DNA of 64,000 bases, from contig CAYYPL010000004.1 in NCBI GenBank assembly GCA_964473555.1, forward strand, positions 124,001 to 188,000. Reading direction: 5' to 3'. Below, in pieces: positions 24,907 through 34,909 of this stretch; the first letter of the stretch is position 1, and each line of letters starts with the position of its first letter. The translations under genes were made by a program, and so were the position numbers. Under the pieces are notes generated by a model. The model saw only the letters and a list, made by a program, of their open reading frames with translations, did not search any database and was not told the origin of the DNA. This DNA is from UBA11400 sp964473555. Lineage in GTDB: Bacteria > Bacteroidota > Rhodothermia > Balneolales > HLUCCA01.

Positions 24907-27900
24907 TTAGTAATCATATCTCCAACGCACATCAATCCCATTGTGATAACTGTCGCTTCCGGTAATAATGAAATCAAGGTCTTTTTTCAGCTCATACTCT
25001 ACAATTATCTGCGATAAGGGATTCGTCCCCAACTCCTGAAGAATGGCCACAAATATTCTGTTCGAAATAAATTTTCCCGCCTTGATCGTCGTTCCAGAGC
25101 TGCCGGATGTCCTGGTGTTGTCGATCTGTAACAGATCAATTCCCAATCGCTCTGTAGCTAGCTGTTCTACCCTGTCCAATAGTATATCCACTGCAGCATC
25201 TGCAACTGCAGATTCCGTTCGACCCGTAATGGTCTGCTCCCAGGACATCAGACTATGAAAAGGTCGGCCAAATACCGTATAACTAATTATATCCTGCAGC
25301 TCCATTTCAGGGTCACTTTCGTATGAAAATTCAGGACTCTCTGCAGTTCCTCCGAGTACATACCATATGTTAATGTCACTGGGCTGTCGTAGCGCATACA
25401 GCGTTTTTATCTGCAACTGAGGATCCGCAGGGCTCCCGCTAAAAACCAGTTCACCCTTATCGAAAGTAAATCGCTTTCCTAACTGCGTCACAAAACCATC
25501 ATTCACCCCCATTCGTCCAAATACTTCCAGATCACGTCTTCTTTCTTTGACTAAATCAAGCTCACCGTTCAACTGTAGCTGTATTTCCGGTCTATTTCGG
25601 TTCCGTATCCAGAAATTTCGTACCGTACCAAATTTGAACTCCAGCTTCGTGTTTTCCCAAATCCTCAAACCATCAAAGATCGATGCTTCCTCGTCTTCCA
25701 ACTGTATTTGCTCAACCGTTCTCTCTCCAAAATTATCCAGATACAAATATCCCCGAACAAGATCTAAATTTCCTACGATATGCGGTGATTCAACACGTCC
25801 CCCTATCGAAGCATTCATATTTATGATGGCCTGAATGTCCCGTGTGTTATACACCCTGAAGTTCTGGGCGCGCATCGAAATGGCAACGTCTCCTGGAGTA
25901 TACCCATCCATTTTTATTTCTCCGTTGGCCCTGAGTGTACCATTACTTTGCATACTGAAGTCGTTCAACACGATCCGTTCACGCTGAAAATTCAGACTGG
26001 TAGATATATTACTGACTACAATGTTGTTTTCAACCAACAATACCCTGCCCTGTTGCATCGAAAATTCTCCCCGAAGACTCGGGCTCAACGGATCACCCGT
26101 TACACTGACATCCATAGTCACGGTTCCCTGAAGATCACGGGCAATCGTCTGATCCAAAAAAGGACTAACTGCAGCCAGATCAAATGAAGTTGTTTTTACC
26201 TTCAGATCCATATCCGTCTGCTCATCTACATCAACCGGATTAAACGTTCTCCAATCAATTTTTAAAGGAATGGCTCCGTACATATAAGCTACTTCCTGAC
26301 CAGAAGACACCATTCGTCCAGTCAAAGCCAGTTTTTCATCTACGTCGTGATACTGCCATCCAAAGTCAATATGGTCTACTGGAACTCCGGAGAGTAGACC
26401 CTCCCCATATTGAAACTCTCCCGTGAATTCCGGAGATCCCGACATTCCAGCCAATGAACCCTTTGCACTTATTTTACCCGTTGTACCCTGCAAACCTAAC
26501 CAGGTCAAAAAGGATGCCTGAGTCTCCAGATCAATCTCAGACAATTCAAATGTACCACGTACCGGTTCTTCGAAGAACGATTCTTCAAAATCGGTTGGAT
26601 TACCCGGGATAAATGGAACATCTATGTTAAAATAAGCCAGCGTAGATCCATTCTGCGTCGCGTTGAATCGAGCGTCCATGCGACCAGACTCCAGCCGCAC
26701 ATCCAATCTGGCATCGTCGATCTGTAACCCCTCAAGAAAGAATTCCTGCAGGCTCAATTCCGCTATTCCCTGATAGTTTTCTGCTTCGAAGTCGACATCA
26801 AACTGGATATCCCCAGATGCCCTACCCCGCACATCCAGAGTGTCCTGGGTCATATGCTGGACGAGTGACACATCCAGATCCCTGGCATTGATAAATCCCT
26901 TGAACGACTTTTCAGCCGTCTGACTCAGTCCGAATGTTAATTCAACTCCAGTACTACCACGCAGATATACCGGATCGGACTCGAAGAAATGACCATCATA
27001 CACCAACAAAAAGGGTCGGTAGAGATCTAACTGTTTTCCGGGCACTTTGAGTTGAAATTCTGTTGTTCGTACACGAATGCTATTCCCAATTTGTTCAAAA
27101 TCAGCCAGTTTCATGATTGAAAGTTCCTGTTGAGTTTCCAGGTTCAACCGGTATTGTCCGTGTACACGTGCCGTATCAATCTGCCCGTAAGCCCTGAACC
27201 AGGTATCCTCTATCGTTTGTGATCCGACCCGAAGTCCCCCAAAACGGCTATCGACCTGAAAATTATAGGTATCCAGTCCCTCCAGAAGTCCGCTTATATC
27301 TACAGTTCGAACCGTGATCGTGTCCACCAAAATTTCTTCGAGTGCGACTCCAACATTCAATGTTGTTACACCATTTGGAGTTCGAAGATTTCCTTCGATC
27401 CGTCCCGAGGCACGCAACGTCTCAACACCCACCAACGGCGCCAAAGGACCGATATCGCCCAATACCAGATTAAAATCGATGCGATTTTCAGGATTACCCA
27501 AATCAAAGAAATCTTGTTTCAACGTCAAATCAGCCTTCGCAAGCGTACTCTGAAACACAGTCCTGTCCAGGGTCAAAACACCTTCGCGATACCTCAGATC
27601 CGCAACCAGAGTGTCAATCTCAGCCCCATTTACTGTACTGGGTCCCATGCTGAATCTACCAAATGCCGAAAGACTTCGCGGATCGAATCCATGCCCCTCG
27701 ACAGATAACTCCGTATTCAGTGAAGTCCCAAATGCATCCAGATTCAACATATCAGCCAGGTTGAATGCTGTCGTCCGTACTTCTGCCCGATACTCCGGTC
27801 GCTCTCCCTGCCAGTCGGAAACCGATGCGTTCAACGTAAGTTGTGATTCTCCGAGTTGTACATTTCCGGTACCATCCATTTCAGTACCGGTAATCTTCCA

Positions 27901-29361
27901 CACGACATCCATTTCAGCCCCTTGAATCTGATTGAAACTGCTGTCATACAATTCCAGATCCACCTCCCATGCACGCTCTCCTGGCTCATATCCCTGTCCC
28001 GTGACCCCGATCGCACCCCGAATTTGACCCTCATACGTGGTGTCGGCCATCCAGAGGGCTGGATTCAGTCTATCTGTCTGAAGGCGCAAATCCCACTCAA
28101 CTCCTTCATCCATGAATCCCGACACGATGGCTACAGCCTCAACACGCTCGGATCCAAGCCCGGCAGATAACCCTATATCCAGTTTCCCATTCTCTGCCCT
28201 GGCGTCGATATTCAGGCGATCTACCCTGTATGGGGATAGCTCAAAATCGGCGATCTCAGCACGGACCTCGAACATACCCTGATCGGGACTGAAAAACGGC
28301 ATGTTTCCCGATCCACTCAATACAAGAGATCCCACACTCGGCACAGACTCTATTCCCGTTACCCTCGACAAATCACCGCGCAGCATCGAAGCTTCGATCG
28401 CGAGCAACGCTGGCACTTCGCCCAGCGTCAATCGGGTCGACACATCGATCTGCTCGAGTCCGGTGGCGGACACACCCACTCGAACGCGCAGATCTTCGAG
28501 CGTACCTCCCAGGCCCAAACGAAGCTCCAGATCTTCGAGCAGATACGACTCGTGGGTGTAGGCCGCCACATCTCGCCACGACAGTGGCGAGATCGACGCG
28601 TCAGCGTCGACGGACTCGGTATCGGTGCTGTACCTGGCTACCAGATTAAGGAACGAGTTCACGGTATAGATGGTGAGCTTGTCCAGGGATATCCGGCCAT
28701 CACGAAATTCGGCCTGCGCCGATACACCCACCGTCGACTCAAGGCGTCCCTCCCGAATATCCAAATCAAATTGTCGCAAGGATACATCTACTCCCTGTTC
28801 ATCTACCTTGAGCCCACCCCGAATCACAATGCCACTCACTACAATCAGGGAATCTGGAAATACTCCCGATTTAGCCGAAATTCGACTATCCTTCACCCAA
28901 AACTGCTCTACTTCAATTGGGAATACTTCGGATGTAGTCGTGTCGGTCGGCATCATCACGGCCACATTCCATCTTTCATCCGCCCATTGATCTACCGTTA
29001 TATCGGCACCAGCCACCGATATATCGTTGACTTTAAACCGGCCTGCAATAAAGCTCCACACCGAATAGCGGACGTCTAGAGTGTCTATTCGTATGGCTGC
29101 TTTACCTAAGGAATCTGTTAGTGTAATTCCCTGTACAGCAATATGATCATACAAGTCTCCTGTAATTTTATCTATGTGTAAATCTCCATATAAGATTTCA
29201 CTTCCAAAATGCTCTGCTTGAGTTTTGACCAGGTCAAGCAACCAGTCAGATTTTAATGTGAGCCTCAAACTACTTAGTATCAAAACCAGCACGAACAGGG
29301 AGAGCACCGGCTTCCAGTGTCTGATTAAATTACTTGATAGGATCTTGGATGTGATTCGCAT
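24907..29361 (-). CDS. tamB: TamB-like (DUF490) translocation and assembly protein
   Basis: About 1484 residues with an N-terminal membrane anchor (about 10-35, WKPVLSLFVLVLILSSLRL) and a very long body of short amphipathic beta strands typical of AsmA/TamB lipid-transfer or assembly proteins. The C-terminal DUF490 part includes GFVTQLGKRFTFDKGELVFS, then QDIISYTVFGRP, and a final segment on residues such as GTTIKAGKFISNRIFVAI. It spans the periplasm and works with TamA in outer-membrane protein insertion or lipid transport. ATG 29361 lies one base after the tamA-like stop (TGAAATG); a TTG at 29379 is unlikely. Two-gene operon with tamA. Confidence 0.88.
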   Translation of the reverse strand: MRITSKILSSNLIRHWKPVLSLFVLVLILSSLRLTLKSDWLLDLVKTQAEHFGSEILYGDLHIDKITGDLYDHIAVQGITLTDSLGKAAIRIDTLDVRYSVWSFIAGRFKVNDISVAGADITVDQWADERWNVAVMMPTDTTTSEVFPIEVEQFWVKDSRISAKSGVFPDSLIVVSGIVIRGGLKVDEQGVDVSLRQFDLDIREGRLESTVGVSAQAEFRDGRISLDKLTIYTVNSFLNLVARYSTDTESVDADASISPLSWRDVAAYTHESYLLEDLELRLGLGGTLEDLRVRVGVSATGLEQIDVSTRLTLGEVPALLAIEASMLRGDLSRVTGIESVPSVGSLVLSGSGNMPFFSPDQGMFEVRAEIADFELSPYRVDRLNIDARAENGKLDIGLSAGLGSERVEAVAIVSGFMDEGVEWDLRLQTDRLNPALWMADTTYEGQIRGAIGVTGQGYEPGERAWEVDLELYDSSFNQIQGAEMDVVWKITGTEMDGTGNVQLGESQLTLNASVSDWQGERPEYRAEVRTTAFNLADMLNLDAFGTSLNTELSVEGHGFDPRSLSAFGRFSMGPSTVNGAEIDTLVADLRYREGVLTLDRTVFQSTLAKADLTLKQDFFDLGNPENRIDFNLVLGDIGPLAPLVGVETLRASGRIEGNLRTPNGVTTLNVGVALEEILVDTITVRTVDISGLLEGLDTYNFQVDSRFGGLRVGSQTIEDTWFRAYGQIDTARVHGQYRLNLETQQELSIMKLADFEQIGNSIRVRTTEFQLKVPGKQLDLYRPFLLVYDGHFFESDPVYLRGSTGVELTFGLSQTAEKSFKGFINARDLDVSLVQHMTQDTLDVRGRASGDIQFDVDFEAENYQGIAELSLQEFFLEGLQIDDARLDVRLESGRMDARFNATQNGSTLAYFNIDVPFIPGNPTDFEESFFEEPVRGTFELSEIDLETQASFLTWLGLQGTTGKISAKGSLAGMSGSPEFTGEFQYGEGLLSGVPVDHIDFGWQYHDVDEKLALTGRMVSSGQEVAYMYGAIPLKIDWRTFNPVDVDEQTDMDLKVKTTSFDLAAVSPFLDQTIARDLQGTVTMDVSVTGDPLSPSLRGEFSMQQGRVLLVENNIVVSNISTSLNFQRERIVLNDFSMQSNGTLRANGEIKMDGYTPGDVAISMRAQNFRVYNTRDIQAIINMNASIGGRVESPHIVGNLDLVRGYLYLDNFGERTVEQIQLEDEEASIFDGLRIWENTKLEFKFGTVRNFWIRNRNRPEIQLQLNGELDLVKERRRDLEVFGRMGVNDGFVTQLGKRFTFDKGELVFSGSPADPQLQIKTLYALRQPSDINIWYVLGGTAESPEFSYESDPEMELQDIISYTVFGRPFHSLMSWEQTITGRTESAVADAAVDILLDRVEQLATERLGIDLLQIDNTRTSGSSGTTIKAGKFISNRIFVAILQELGTNPLSQIIVEYELKKDLDFIITGSDSYHNGIDVRWRYDY

Positions 29362-29362
29362 T

Positions 29363-31318
29363 TCAAAAAGCCTGACCAATGTTGAAGTGAATTCCGATTC
29401 TACTCAGTCGTCCTCCATAATCGATACCGTTGTAAATACCCAGATCCTGATCGGTTGGATTTACCTTATACCCAAAATCCAGGCGTACCGGCCCAATGGG
29501 TGATCGATATCTGAATCCAAAACCTGCACCATATTGCAGATCATCACGAGAAATTTCATCACGTCGCTCCCAGATCTGTCCCCCATCCAGAAAGACCGCC
29601 ATTTCGAGTCCCCGATAAATGGCGTTCAGGTTTTGACGAACTTCAGCATTGAAGGAGAATAGGTATCTGCCTCCCACCGGAACATACCTCCAAAAGGATC
29701 CATCCTCTTCGAAAACGGCTCTTTTGGGACCCAGATTCCACCTTCCATAACCTCTGACCGTGTTTGAACCTCCCAGGTAGTTGAGCAGGCTGGCAGGTAA
29801 GACCTCGTCTTCATCACCGAATATGAAGTTAGCGTTCCAACGAAGTGCCAGCTGAGTCCAACGAGTAAGATCAAAGAATCTCCTTACATCTAATCCTACC
29901 CGTTGATACGTCAATGTTCCGGTGTTGAAAGGCCCTGAGAATTCAAGGTAAGGCCTTGCCGCCCATCCCGATTTTTGCTGCAGAAATGCAGGACTGTAGT
30001 ATCCGGTTATCCGAAAGGTAGACTGTCGGTAGGTTTCTGTACTGTCGCGAAACAACTTCAAATCGTTGTCGAAAGCTTCCTGGTTGGTGGTGAATTCGTA
30101 CGAAAAGGTTCCGGCAAGATCCTGATTGTACTGGTACACAAAACTGTTTACCGCCCCCACCCTGGTTACAAAAAAATTACGCTCATCGATACGCTGTGCA
30201 AACGGAGAAATGATGATGCTGCTTTGCGTATTGAACACATAGGGAATGAGATAATCCGTCGAAAATCGTTGTTCCAGGAATGATGCACGCGCTGTCAAGG
30301 ATACATTATGGGCATTGCCCAACGGATTTCTATGCACCCACGATACCGAAGCCCGTACAATTTCCTCGGTACCGATTCCGCCTGACAAACTCACGCTTCG
30401 TAGTGGATTCTCACGTACGCGCACATCCAGCGTCACGGTTGAATCACGTTCCTGCTCGGGAAGACTGATCGTCACAAATCGGAATAAGTGATGACTGAAT
30501 ATCTCGCGTTGCGCCCGGTTTAACCGACGCTGATCAAATCGCTGCCCTGGTCTCAGGGCTGATTCACGTACCACCAGTCGTTGGCTGACCGACTCGTTCC
30601 CTTCAACACGAATCGAATCGATGTAGGCAAGTGGACCTGGATCTACCTCGATTCGAATCCGTGCTTCGAACAGGGTAGAGTCAACCTGAGTTATAATTGA
30701 CGTACGGGAAAAGGCATAACCCATATTTTTGAGCGTCGACTGAATTTCACCTGTCACCTCGTCTTCACGGATATACTCAAAACGTCGCCCTTCCTGAAAA
30801 TGTATCCGGTTTAAGGTACTTTTGAATAGTTCATTGGTCAGAATCGCAGTTTCATCGAATCCGGTACCAATGAGTTCACAGACCAGAGAAGCTATTTTGA
30901 TTTCAGGTCCTTCATCAATTGTAAAGGTGAGGTCTCGTTGCCATTCCTTTCTACCCTCATCAACACGATACCGAACCGTTGCCATCGGAAAGCCACGGCG
31001 ATGATAGAAACGTTCTAACCTGACCACATCCCTTCTCACTTCCATCTCAGAAAATGGCATACCTGAACGTTTCCAGGAAAGCCATCTGGTGTAGACTGCT
31101 GATGGCTGGTTTGCTATAACTTCAAGTAGTACCATGTCTGGATAGGAAGCATTGTCTTCTAATTCAACCTTCCTTATGCGAACATCCGTATCTGCTTGTG
31201 CAACTGCGTCATATCCATTGATCAATAGCAACATAATCCAGATGGCCGCTTTACAAACGAATCCCGAAAACACTCTCTTTTTAAAAAATGGGTTAGCCAC
31301 TGGATCTAAAAGGTTCAT
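29363..31318 (-). CDS. tamA: TamA/BamA-family (Omp85) outer-membrane assembly protein
   Basis: A 651-residue protein with a signal peptide (after about residue 41, AVAQA). POTRA domains occupy about 45-275 (for example YHRRGFPMATVRYRVDEGRK; LAYIDSIRVEGNESVSQRLV), followed by a 16-strand Omp85 barrel. VRGYG near residue 545 is the conserved loop-6 motif, and the chain ends in aromatic FNIGQAF. Downstream tamB-like gene, one base away, argues for TamA rather than BamA. Divergent gene to the right is an M14 peptidase. Confidence 0.88.
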   Translation of the reverse strand: MNLLDPVANPFFKKRVFSGFVCKAAIWIMLLLINGYDAVAQADTDVRIRKVELEDNASYPDMVLLEVIANQPSAVYTRWLSWKRSGMPFSEMEVRRDVVRLERFYHRRGFPMATVRYRVDEGRKEWQRDLTFTIDEGPEIKIASLVCELIGTGFDETAILTNELFKSTLNRIHFQEGRRFEYIREDEVTGEIQSTLKNMGYAFSRTSIITQVDSTLFEARIRIEVDPGPLAYIDSIRVEGNESVSQRLVVRESALRPGQRFDQRRLNRAQREIFSHHLFRFVTISLPEQERDSTVTLDVRVRENPLRSVSLSGGIGTEEIVRASVSWVHRNPLGNAHNVSLTARASFLEQRFSTDYLIPYVFNTQSSIIISPFAQRIDERNFFVTRVGAVNSFVYQYNQDLAGTFSYEFTTNQEAFDNDLKLFRDSTETYRQSTFRITGYYSPAFLQQKSGWAARPYLEFSGPFNTGTLTYQRVGLDVRRFFDLTRWTQLALRWNANFIFGDEDEVLPASLLNYLGGSNTVRGYGRWNLGPKRAVFEEDGSFWRYVPVGGRYLFSFNAEVRQNLNAIYRGLEMAVFLDGGQIWERRDEISRDDLQYGAGFGFRYRSPIGPVRLDFGYKVNPTDQDLGIYNGIDYGGRLSRIGIHFNIGQAF

Positions 31319-31520
31319 GCGATAACGCTAACACAGTTCAATGGGTGGTATTTTTGCGTTAAAATAGCCCAAAACAAGATATCTGCCTATTTTTAGTTGC
31401 ATTTTATGCGAAATAGTATTCCTTGTCTATTGGAGTAGTTCACGTACTCAAGATGAGTATATTGTGTATCATCAATCATAAAACATCTACCTGCAAAAGT
31501 CTAAACGATTAGCTGCAACC

Positions 31521-32774
31521 ATGAAACGTAATACTAGATTTTGGTTATTCCTTGGAATATCCCTTGTCGTACTCCAGTCCTGCCGTTCTTCTCAGGAAAC
31601 CTGGTCCATCTCCTATGATCCGCCTGGAGCAACTACCGAAACAAAAGTACTCACTCCGCATCATAAACGCACGATCGGCGTCGAATCTCAGGGAGTTTGG
31701 GTTAGTAACGAATTTGACGGGGGGCGTGTCAGTGATTTTTATGCAGTCGGACAAAACCAGTTCAGACTTGAGATCCATCCGGAAAACGCTCCCATAAACC
31801 GAAGTGCCTGGTACGCGTTCAAAGTTTGGACAGATGCTCCCAGAGCTATCCAAATAGAGCTGATTTATGTGGATGGGGTTCATCGATACATTCCTAAGCT
31901 CAGCTCCGATGCCTATACCTGGACCCCAGCGGATAGTACTCAGTATCAACCCAATTCAGACGCAGGTACCGCCGTGTTAACGCTGGATGTAACCACACAC
32001 CCACTCTGGATAGCAGCTCAGGAACTTTTCACAAGCATCCATGTCACCGCCTGGCTGGACTCGCTTTCGACCACTCCGGGCATTTCCGTGCAAACAGTGG
32101 GACAATCAACTTTAGGACGCCCAATCAACCGTATGGTCATCAATCAGACCGGTAATGAGTTGGCTCCGGCAATCATCATCACAGGACGTCAACATCCACC
32201 AGAGGTGACCGGATCTCTGGGTCAGCGAGCGTTTGTAGAAACACTACTGGGCGAGCATCAGATTGCCCGTGAGTTTCGTGAACGATTTCAGGTAATCGTA
32301 TATCCTATGGTGAATCCGGATGGCGTGGATGAAGGTCACTGGCGACATAATGCAGGTGGAGTCGATCTGAATCGGGATTGGGGGCCATTCAATCAGCCTG
32401 AAACCAGTATCATTCGTGACGACCTGCAGTCGTGGAAGTCTCGTGGTCTCAACGTATGGTATACGCTGGATTTCCACAGTACTTCGTATGATGTGTTTTA
32501 TACCATCAGTAAGGACATTCCGGTCAAGATTCCAGGGCTGACCGATCGATGGCTCGAAGGCATTGTCCAACGTGTACCCGACTACACCATTCGCGAAGAA
32601 CCATCAGGGGTAGCCGCACCGATCGCAAAAAACTGGATGTACGAGATGTTCGATCAGGCTGATGGCGTTACCTACGAAATCGGGGATGCGACCCCTCGCG
32701 ATAGAATCGATCGGGTCGTTGAAGCTGCTGCGCTCAGTCTGATGGAACGGCTGTTGACTGAAGTACCCGAATAA
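31521..32774 (+). CDS. M14-family zinc carboxypeptidase lipoprotein
   Basis: A 417-residue lipoprotein (LQSC, Cys21). A beta-sandwich N-terminal part (about 25-170) precedes the M14 domain. Zinc ligands H225, E228 (GRQHPPEVTG) and H319 (DFHSTS); substrate-site NPDGVDEGHWRHNAGGVDLN then RDW; catalytic E386 (TYEIGD). All active-site residues are present. This resembles the AGBL-like M14 branch with an N-terminal sandwich. It trims C-terminal residues from peptides outside the cytoplasm. It is followed after 66 bases by the 5'-nucleotidase-like gene. Confidence 0.9.
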   Translation: MKRNTRFWLFLGISLVVLQSCRSSQETWSISYDPPGATTETKVLTPHHKRTIGVESQGVWVSNEFDGGRVSDFYAVGQNQFRLEIHPENAPINRSAWYAFKVWTDAPRAIQIELIYVDGVHRYIPKLSSDAYTWTPADSTQYQPNSDAGTAVLTLDVTTHPLWIAAQELFTSIHVTAWLDSLSTTPGISVQTVGQSTLGRPINRMVINQTGNELAPAIIITGRQHPPEVTGSLGQRAFVETLLGEHQIAREFRERFQVIVYPMVNPDGVDEGHWRHNAGGVDLNRDWGPFNQPETSIIRDDLQSWKSRGLNVWYTLDFHSTSYDVFYTISKDIPVKIPGLTDRWLEGIVQRVPDYTIREEPSGVAAPIAKNWMYEMFDQADGVTYEIGDATPRDRIDRVVEAAALSLMERLLTEVPE

Positions 32775-32840
32775 CTTAGTTTGTATTGGCTGTATTCCTT
32801 ACTAACATCTTATAATTTTTGAACATATAATCCGATTAGT

Positions 32841-34817
32841 ATGTCTTTAAAAGCACGTATTTCCATTCTTCTGGTATCCATCATATGGCTGGGGATTCCC
32901 GGCATCGTTGCTCAGGATCTGATACAAAAAGAGGAGCTGAAATTTACCCTCCTGCACACCAACGATGAGCATGCGGCTCTGATTCCGAAACCGCAGTCAG
33001 ACTTCGGGCTCGAAGGGGCGCAGACTATTGGTGGAATCGCCCGGATAGCTACGCTGATCCATCAGATCCGTGAACAAAAAGCTGCCGATAATGAACCCGT
33101 TTTGGTTGTTTCAGGAGGTGATTTCATCAGTGGATCACCATTTAGCTGGCTCATACTGAGAAATGAGTCACCCGAACTAAACTTGATGATCGAATCTGGC
33201 TATGATGTGATCACACTCGGAAATCATGAGTTCGATTACGGTCCTGAGGTCCTTGCCCAGTATCTGGAGCGAGTCGGATATCCCGAAATGTCCCTTCAAG
33301 TCCCAATTGTGGCCACGAATATGCTGATCCCCCAGGGGCATCCACTCGAAAAAATGGGAATAGAACCGACACATCTAAAACGGCTATCGAACGGACTGGT
33401 GGTCGGATTCTTTGGCATTATGGGGATTCATGCAGACAATGTAGCCCCGATGGCAGAACCCGTAACGTTCTCCGATCGCGTTTTTGCGGCCAGCTCGGCT
33501 GTTAAACAACTTCGCGACAACGGAGCCGATGTGGTGATCATGCTATCCCATTCTGGCGAAGATGAAGACGCTGACATCGCAACCGCCGTTGCTGGAATCG
33601 ATGTGATCGTTGGTGGACACACTCATAGCGTACTTCAAAAACCACTGGTTGTGAACAATACACTGATCCTGCAGACCGGAACCGAATTTCAGTATATGGG
33701 AATGCTGGAATTCTCGTTCGACCCTGCTACCCGACAACTATCGTTGCTTAACAGACCAGGCGATGGTCCGGATGAAACCTACTTGATTCCAATAAATGAG
33801 TCGATCGAGGAGGATTCCCGTATTCAGGTATTGGTGAATGAGTACGCAGACCGGCTCAGTGATCTGATCGCAGAGATGACAGATGGAAACGTAACCCGTT
33901 TCAATCAGATCATCGGGAAATCGGATGTGGTTATCCCACAGTCCCCGCAACTTTCAGAAACACCTCTGGGCAATTTCGTGGCCGATGCCATGCTTCAATC
34001 TGCTGAAAAAGCGACTGGTCGGCGTGTAGATTTTGTGTTCCAGGCCAGTGGGGTGATCAGAGGGGATCTAGTTCCAAGTATGCATCCCGATGGTAAAGGA
34101 AATCTGACCTTTTATGACGTTGCAAGCCTGATCGGACTGGGTTCGGGTCCCGACGGATTACCCGGTTATCCCATGGTCTCTGTATACTTCACAGGAACGG
34201 AAATCCGCAGAGTTCTTGAAATCACCATCCTGCTCTCCCAGCTCATGGGCGATACCTACTTTCTACAAAACTCCCGGCTACTGGTAGACTACGATCCAAC
34301 GCGAGCCACCTACTTTACTATACCCTTCACAAATACACCGCTACCGACCGGGAAATCCGTATTAAATGCCAAAATATTTACCGGTGATGGTCGACAAACT
34401 TCAGATCCTGCCGATTACGTGTCACTAAATCTGAACGATACCACTTTGTATCATGTCGTTTCTGATTTCTACAACGCATCGTTCCTTCCAATGGTGGGCG
34501 AAGTCCTGCCTGGATTCAAACTGGTAATGAAAGACGAGAATGGGAATCCAGTCGACTTGAAAGACCGCATTATTTATGACAACGGTCAGGAAGCCAAGGT
34601 CTGGGAGGCCGTTGTAAGCTATTTGATGCAACAACCCCCCGATAGTACCGGTATGCCTGTGATTGAAGCGGCTTATGGACAAACCGAAGGGCGATGGAAT
34701 CGGGTCGAGGGTGGCCCCGTTTTAATGGGACCGATGTTGCTGACACTTGGCGTTCTGGGAATAGTAATTTACCTGATCATACTTTGGCGGCGACGTAAGA
34801 AAGCCATAGCTGCCTGA
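32841..34817 (+). CDS. 5'-nucleotidase/metallophosphatase-family protein with C-terminal membrane anchor
   Basis: A 658-residue protein: signal peptide (1-24, ending IVAQ); metallophosphatase domain (about 30-300) with LLHTNDEHAA, GGDFISG, LGNHEFDYG, and GGHTHSVL; C-terminal 5'-nucleotidase substrate domain (about 355-590, GNFVADAML, VDFVFQASGVIRGDL). Such proteins dephosphorylate nucleotides, nucleotide sugars or related esters. Unlike soluble UshA, it ends in a membrane helix (about 632-652) and a basic RRRKK tail, so it should be anchored with the enzyme on the periplasmic or outer face. A hairpin follows. Confidence 0.9.
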   Translation: MSLKARISILLVSIIWLGIPGIVAQDLIQKEELKFTLLHTNDEHAALIPKPQSDFGLEGAQTIGGIARIATLIHQIREQKAADNEPVLVVSGGDFISGSPFSWLILRNESPELNLMIESGYDVITLGNHEFDYGPEVLAQYLERVGYPEMSLQVPIVATNMLIPQGHPLEKMGIEPTHLKRLSNGLVVGFFGIMGIHADNVAPMAEPVTFSDRVFAASSAVKQLRDNGADVVIMLSHSGEDEDADIATAVAGIDVIVGGHTHSVLQKPLVVNNTLILQTGTEFQYMGMLEFSFDPATRQLSLLNRPGDGPDETYLIPINESIEEDSRIQVLVNEYADRLSDLIAEMTDGNVTRFNQIIGKSDVVIPQSPQLSETPLGNFVADAMLQSAEKATGRRVDFVFQASGVIRGDLVPSMHPDGKGNLTFYDVASLIGLGSGPDGLPGYPMVSVYFTGTEIRRVLEITILLSQLMGDTYFLQNSRLLVDYDPTRATYFTIPFTNTPLPTGKSVLNAKIFTGDGRQTSDPADYVSLNLNDTTLYHVVSDFYNASFLPMVGEVLPGFKLVMKDENGNPVDLKDRIIYDNGQEAKVWEAVVSYLMQQPPDSTGMPVIEAAYGQTEGRWNRVEGGPVLMGPMLLTLGVLGIVIYLIILWRRRKKAIAA

Positions 34818-34819
34818 TG

Positions 34820-34860
34820 AAATAGACACCCCCAGGTAATTCCCATGGTTGTGTCTATTT
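34820..34860. terminator. Inverted repeat between convergent genes
   Basis: AAATAGACAC and GTGTCTATTT form perfect 10-bp arms around 21 bases, between the 5'-nucleotidase gene and the convergent rhodanese gene. The arm ends in ATTT rather than a long T run, so terminator function is likely but not certain. Confidence 0.6.
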
Positions 34861-34909
34861 CGAATTACCATGTATAAACTTTCCGTAGGTCTATTTTCAT
34901 AGATCTGTC

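Noticed and set aside
28552..29079. 175-codon open frame opposite the tamB-like gene
   Set aside because: Shadow of a long, clear reverse-strand gene; no recognisable motif.
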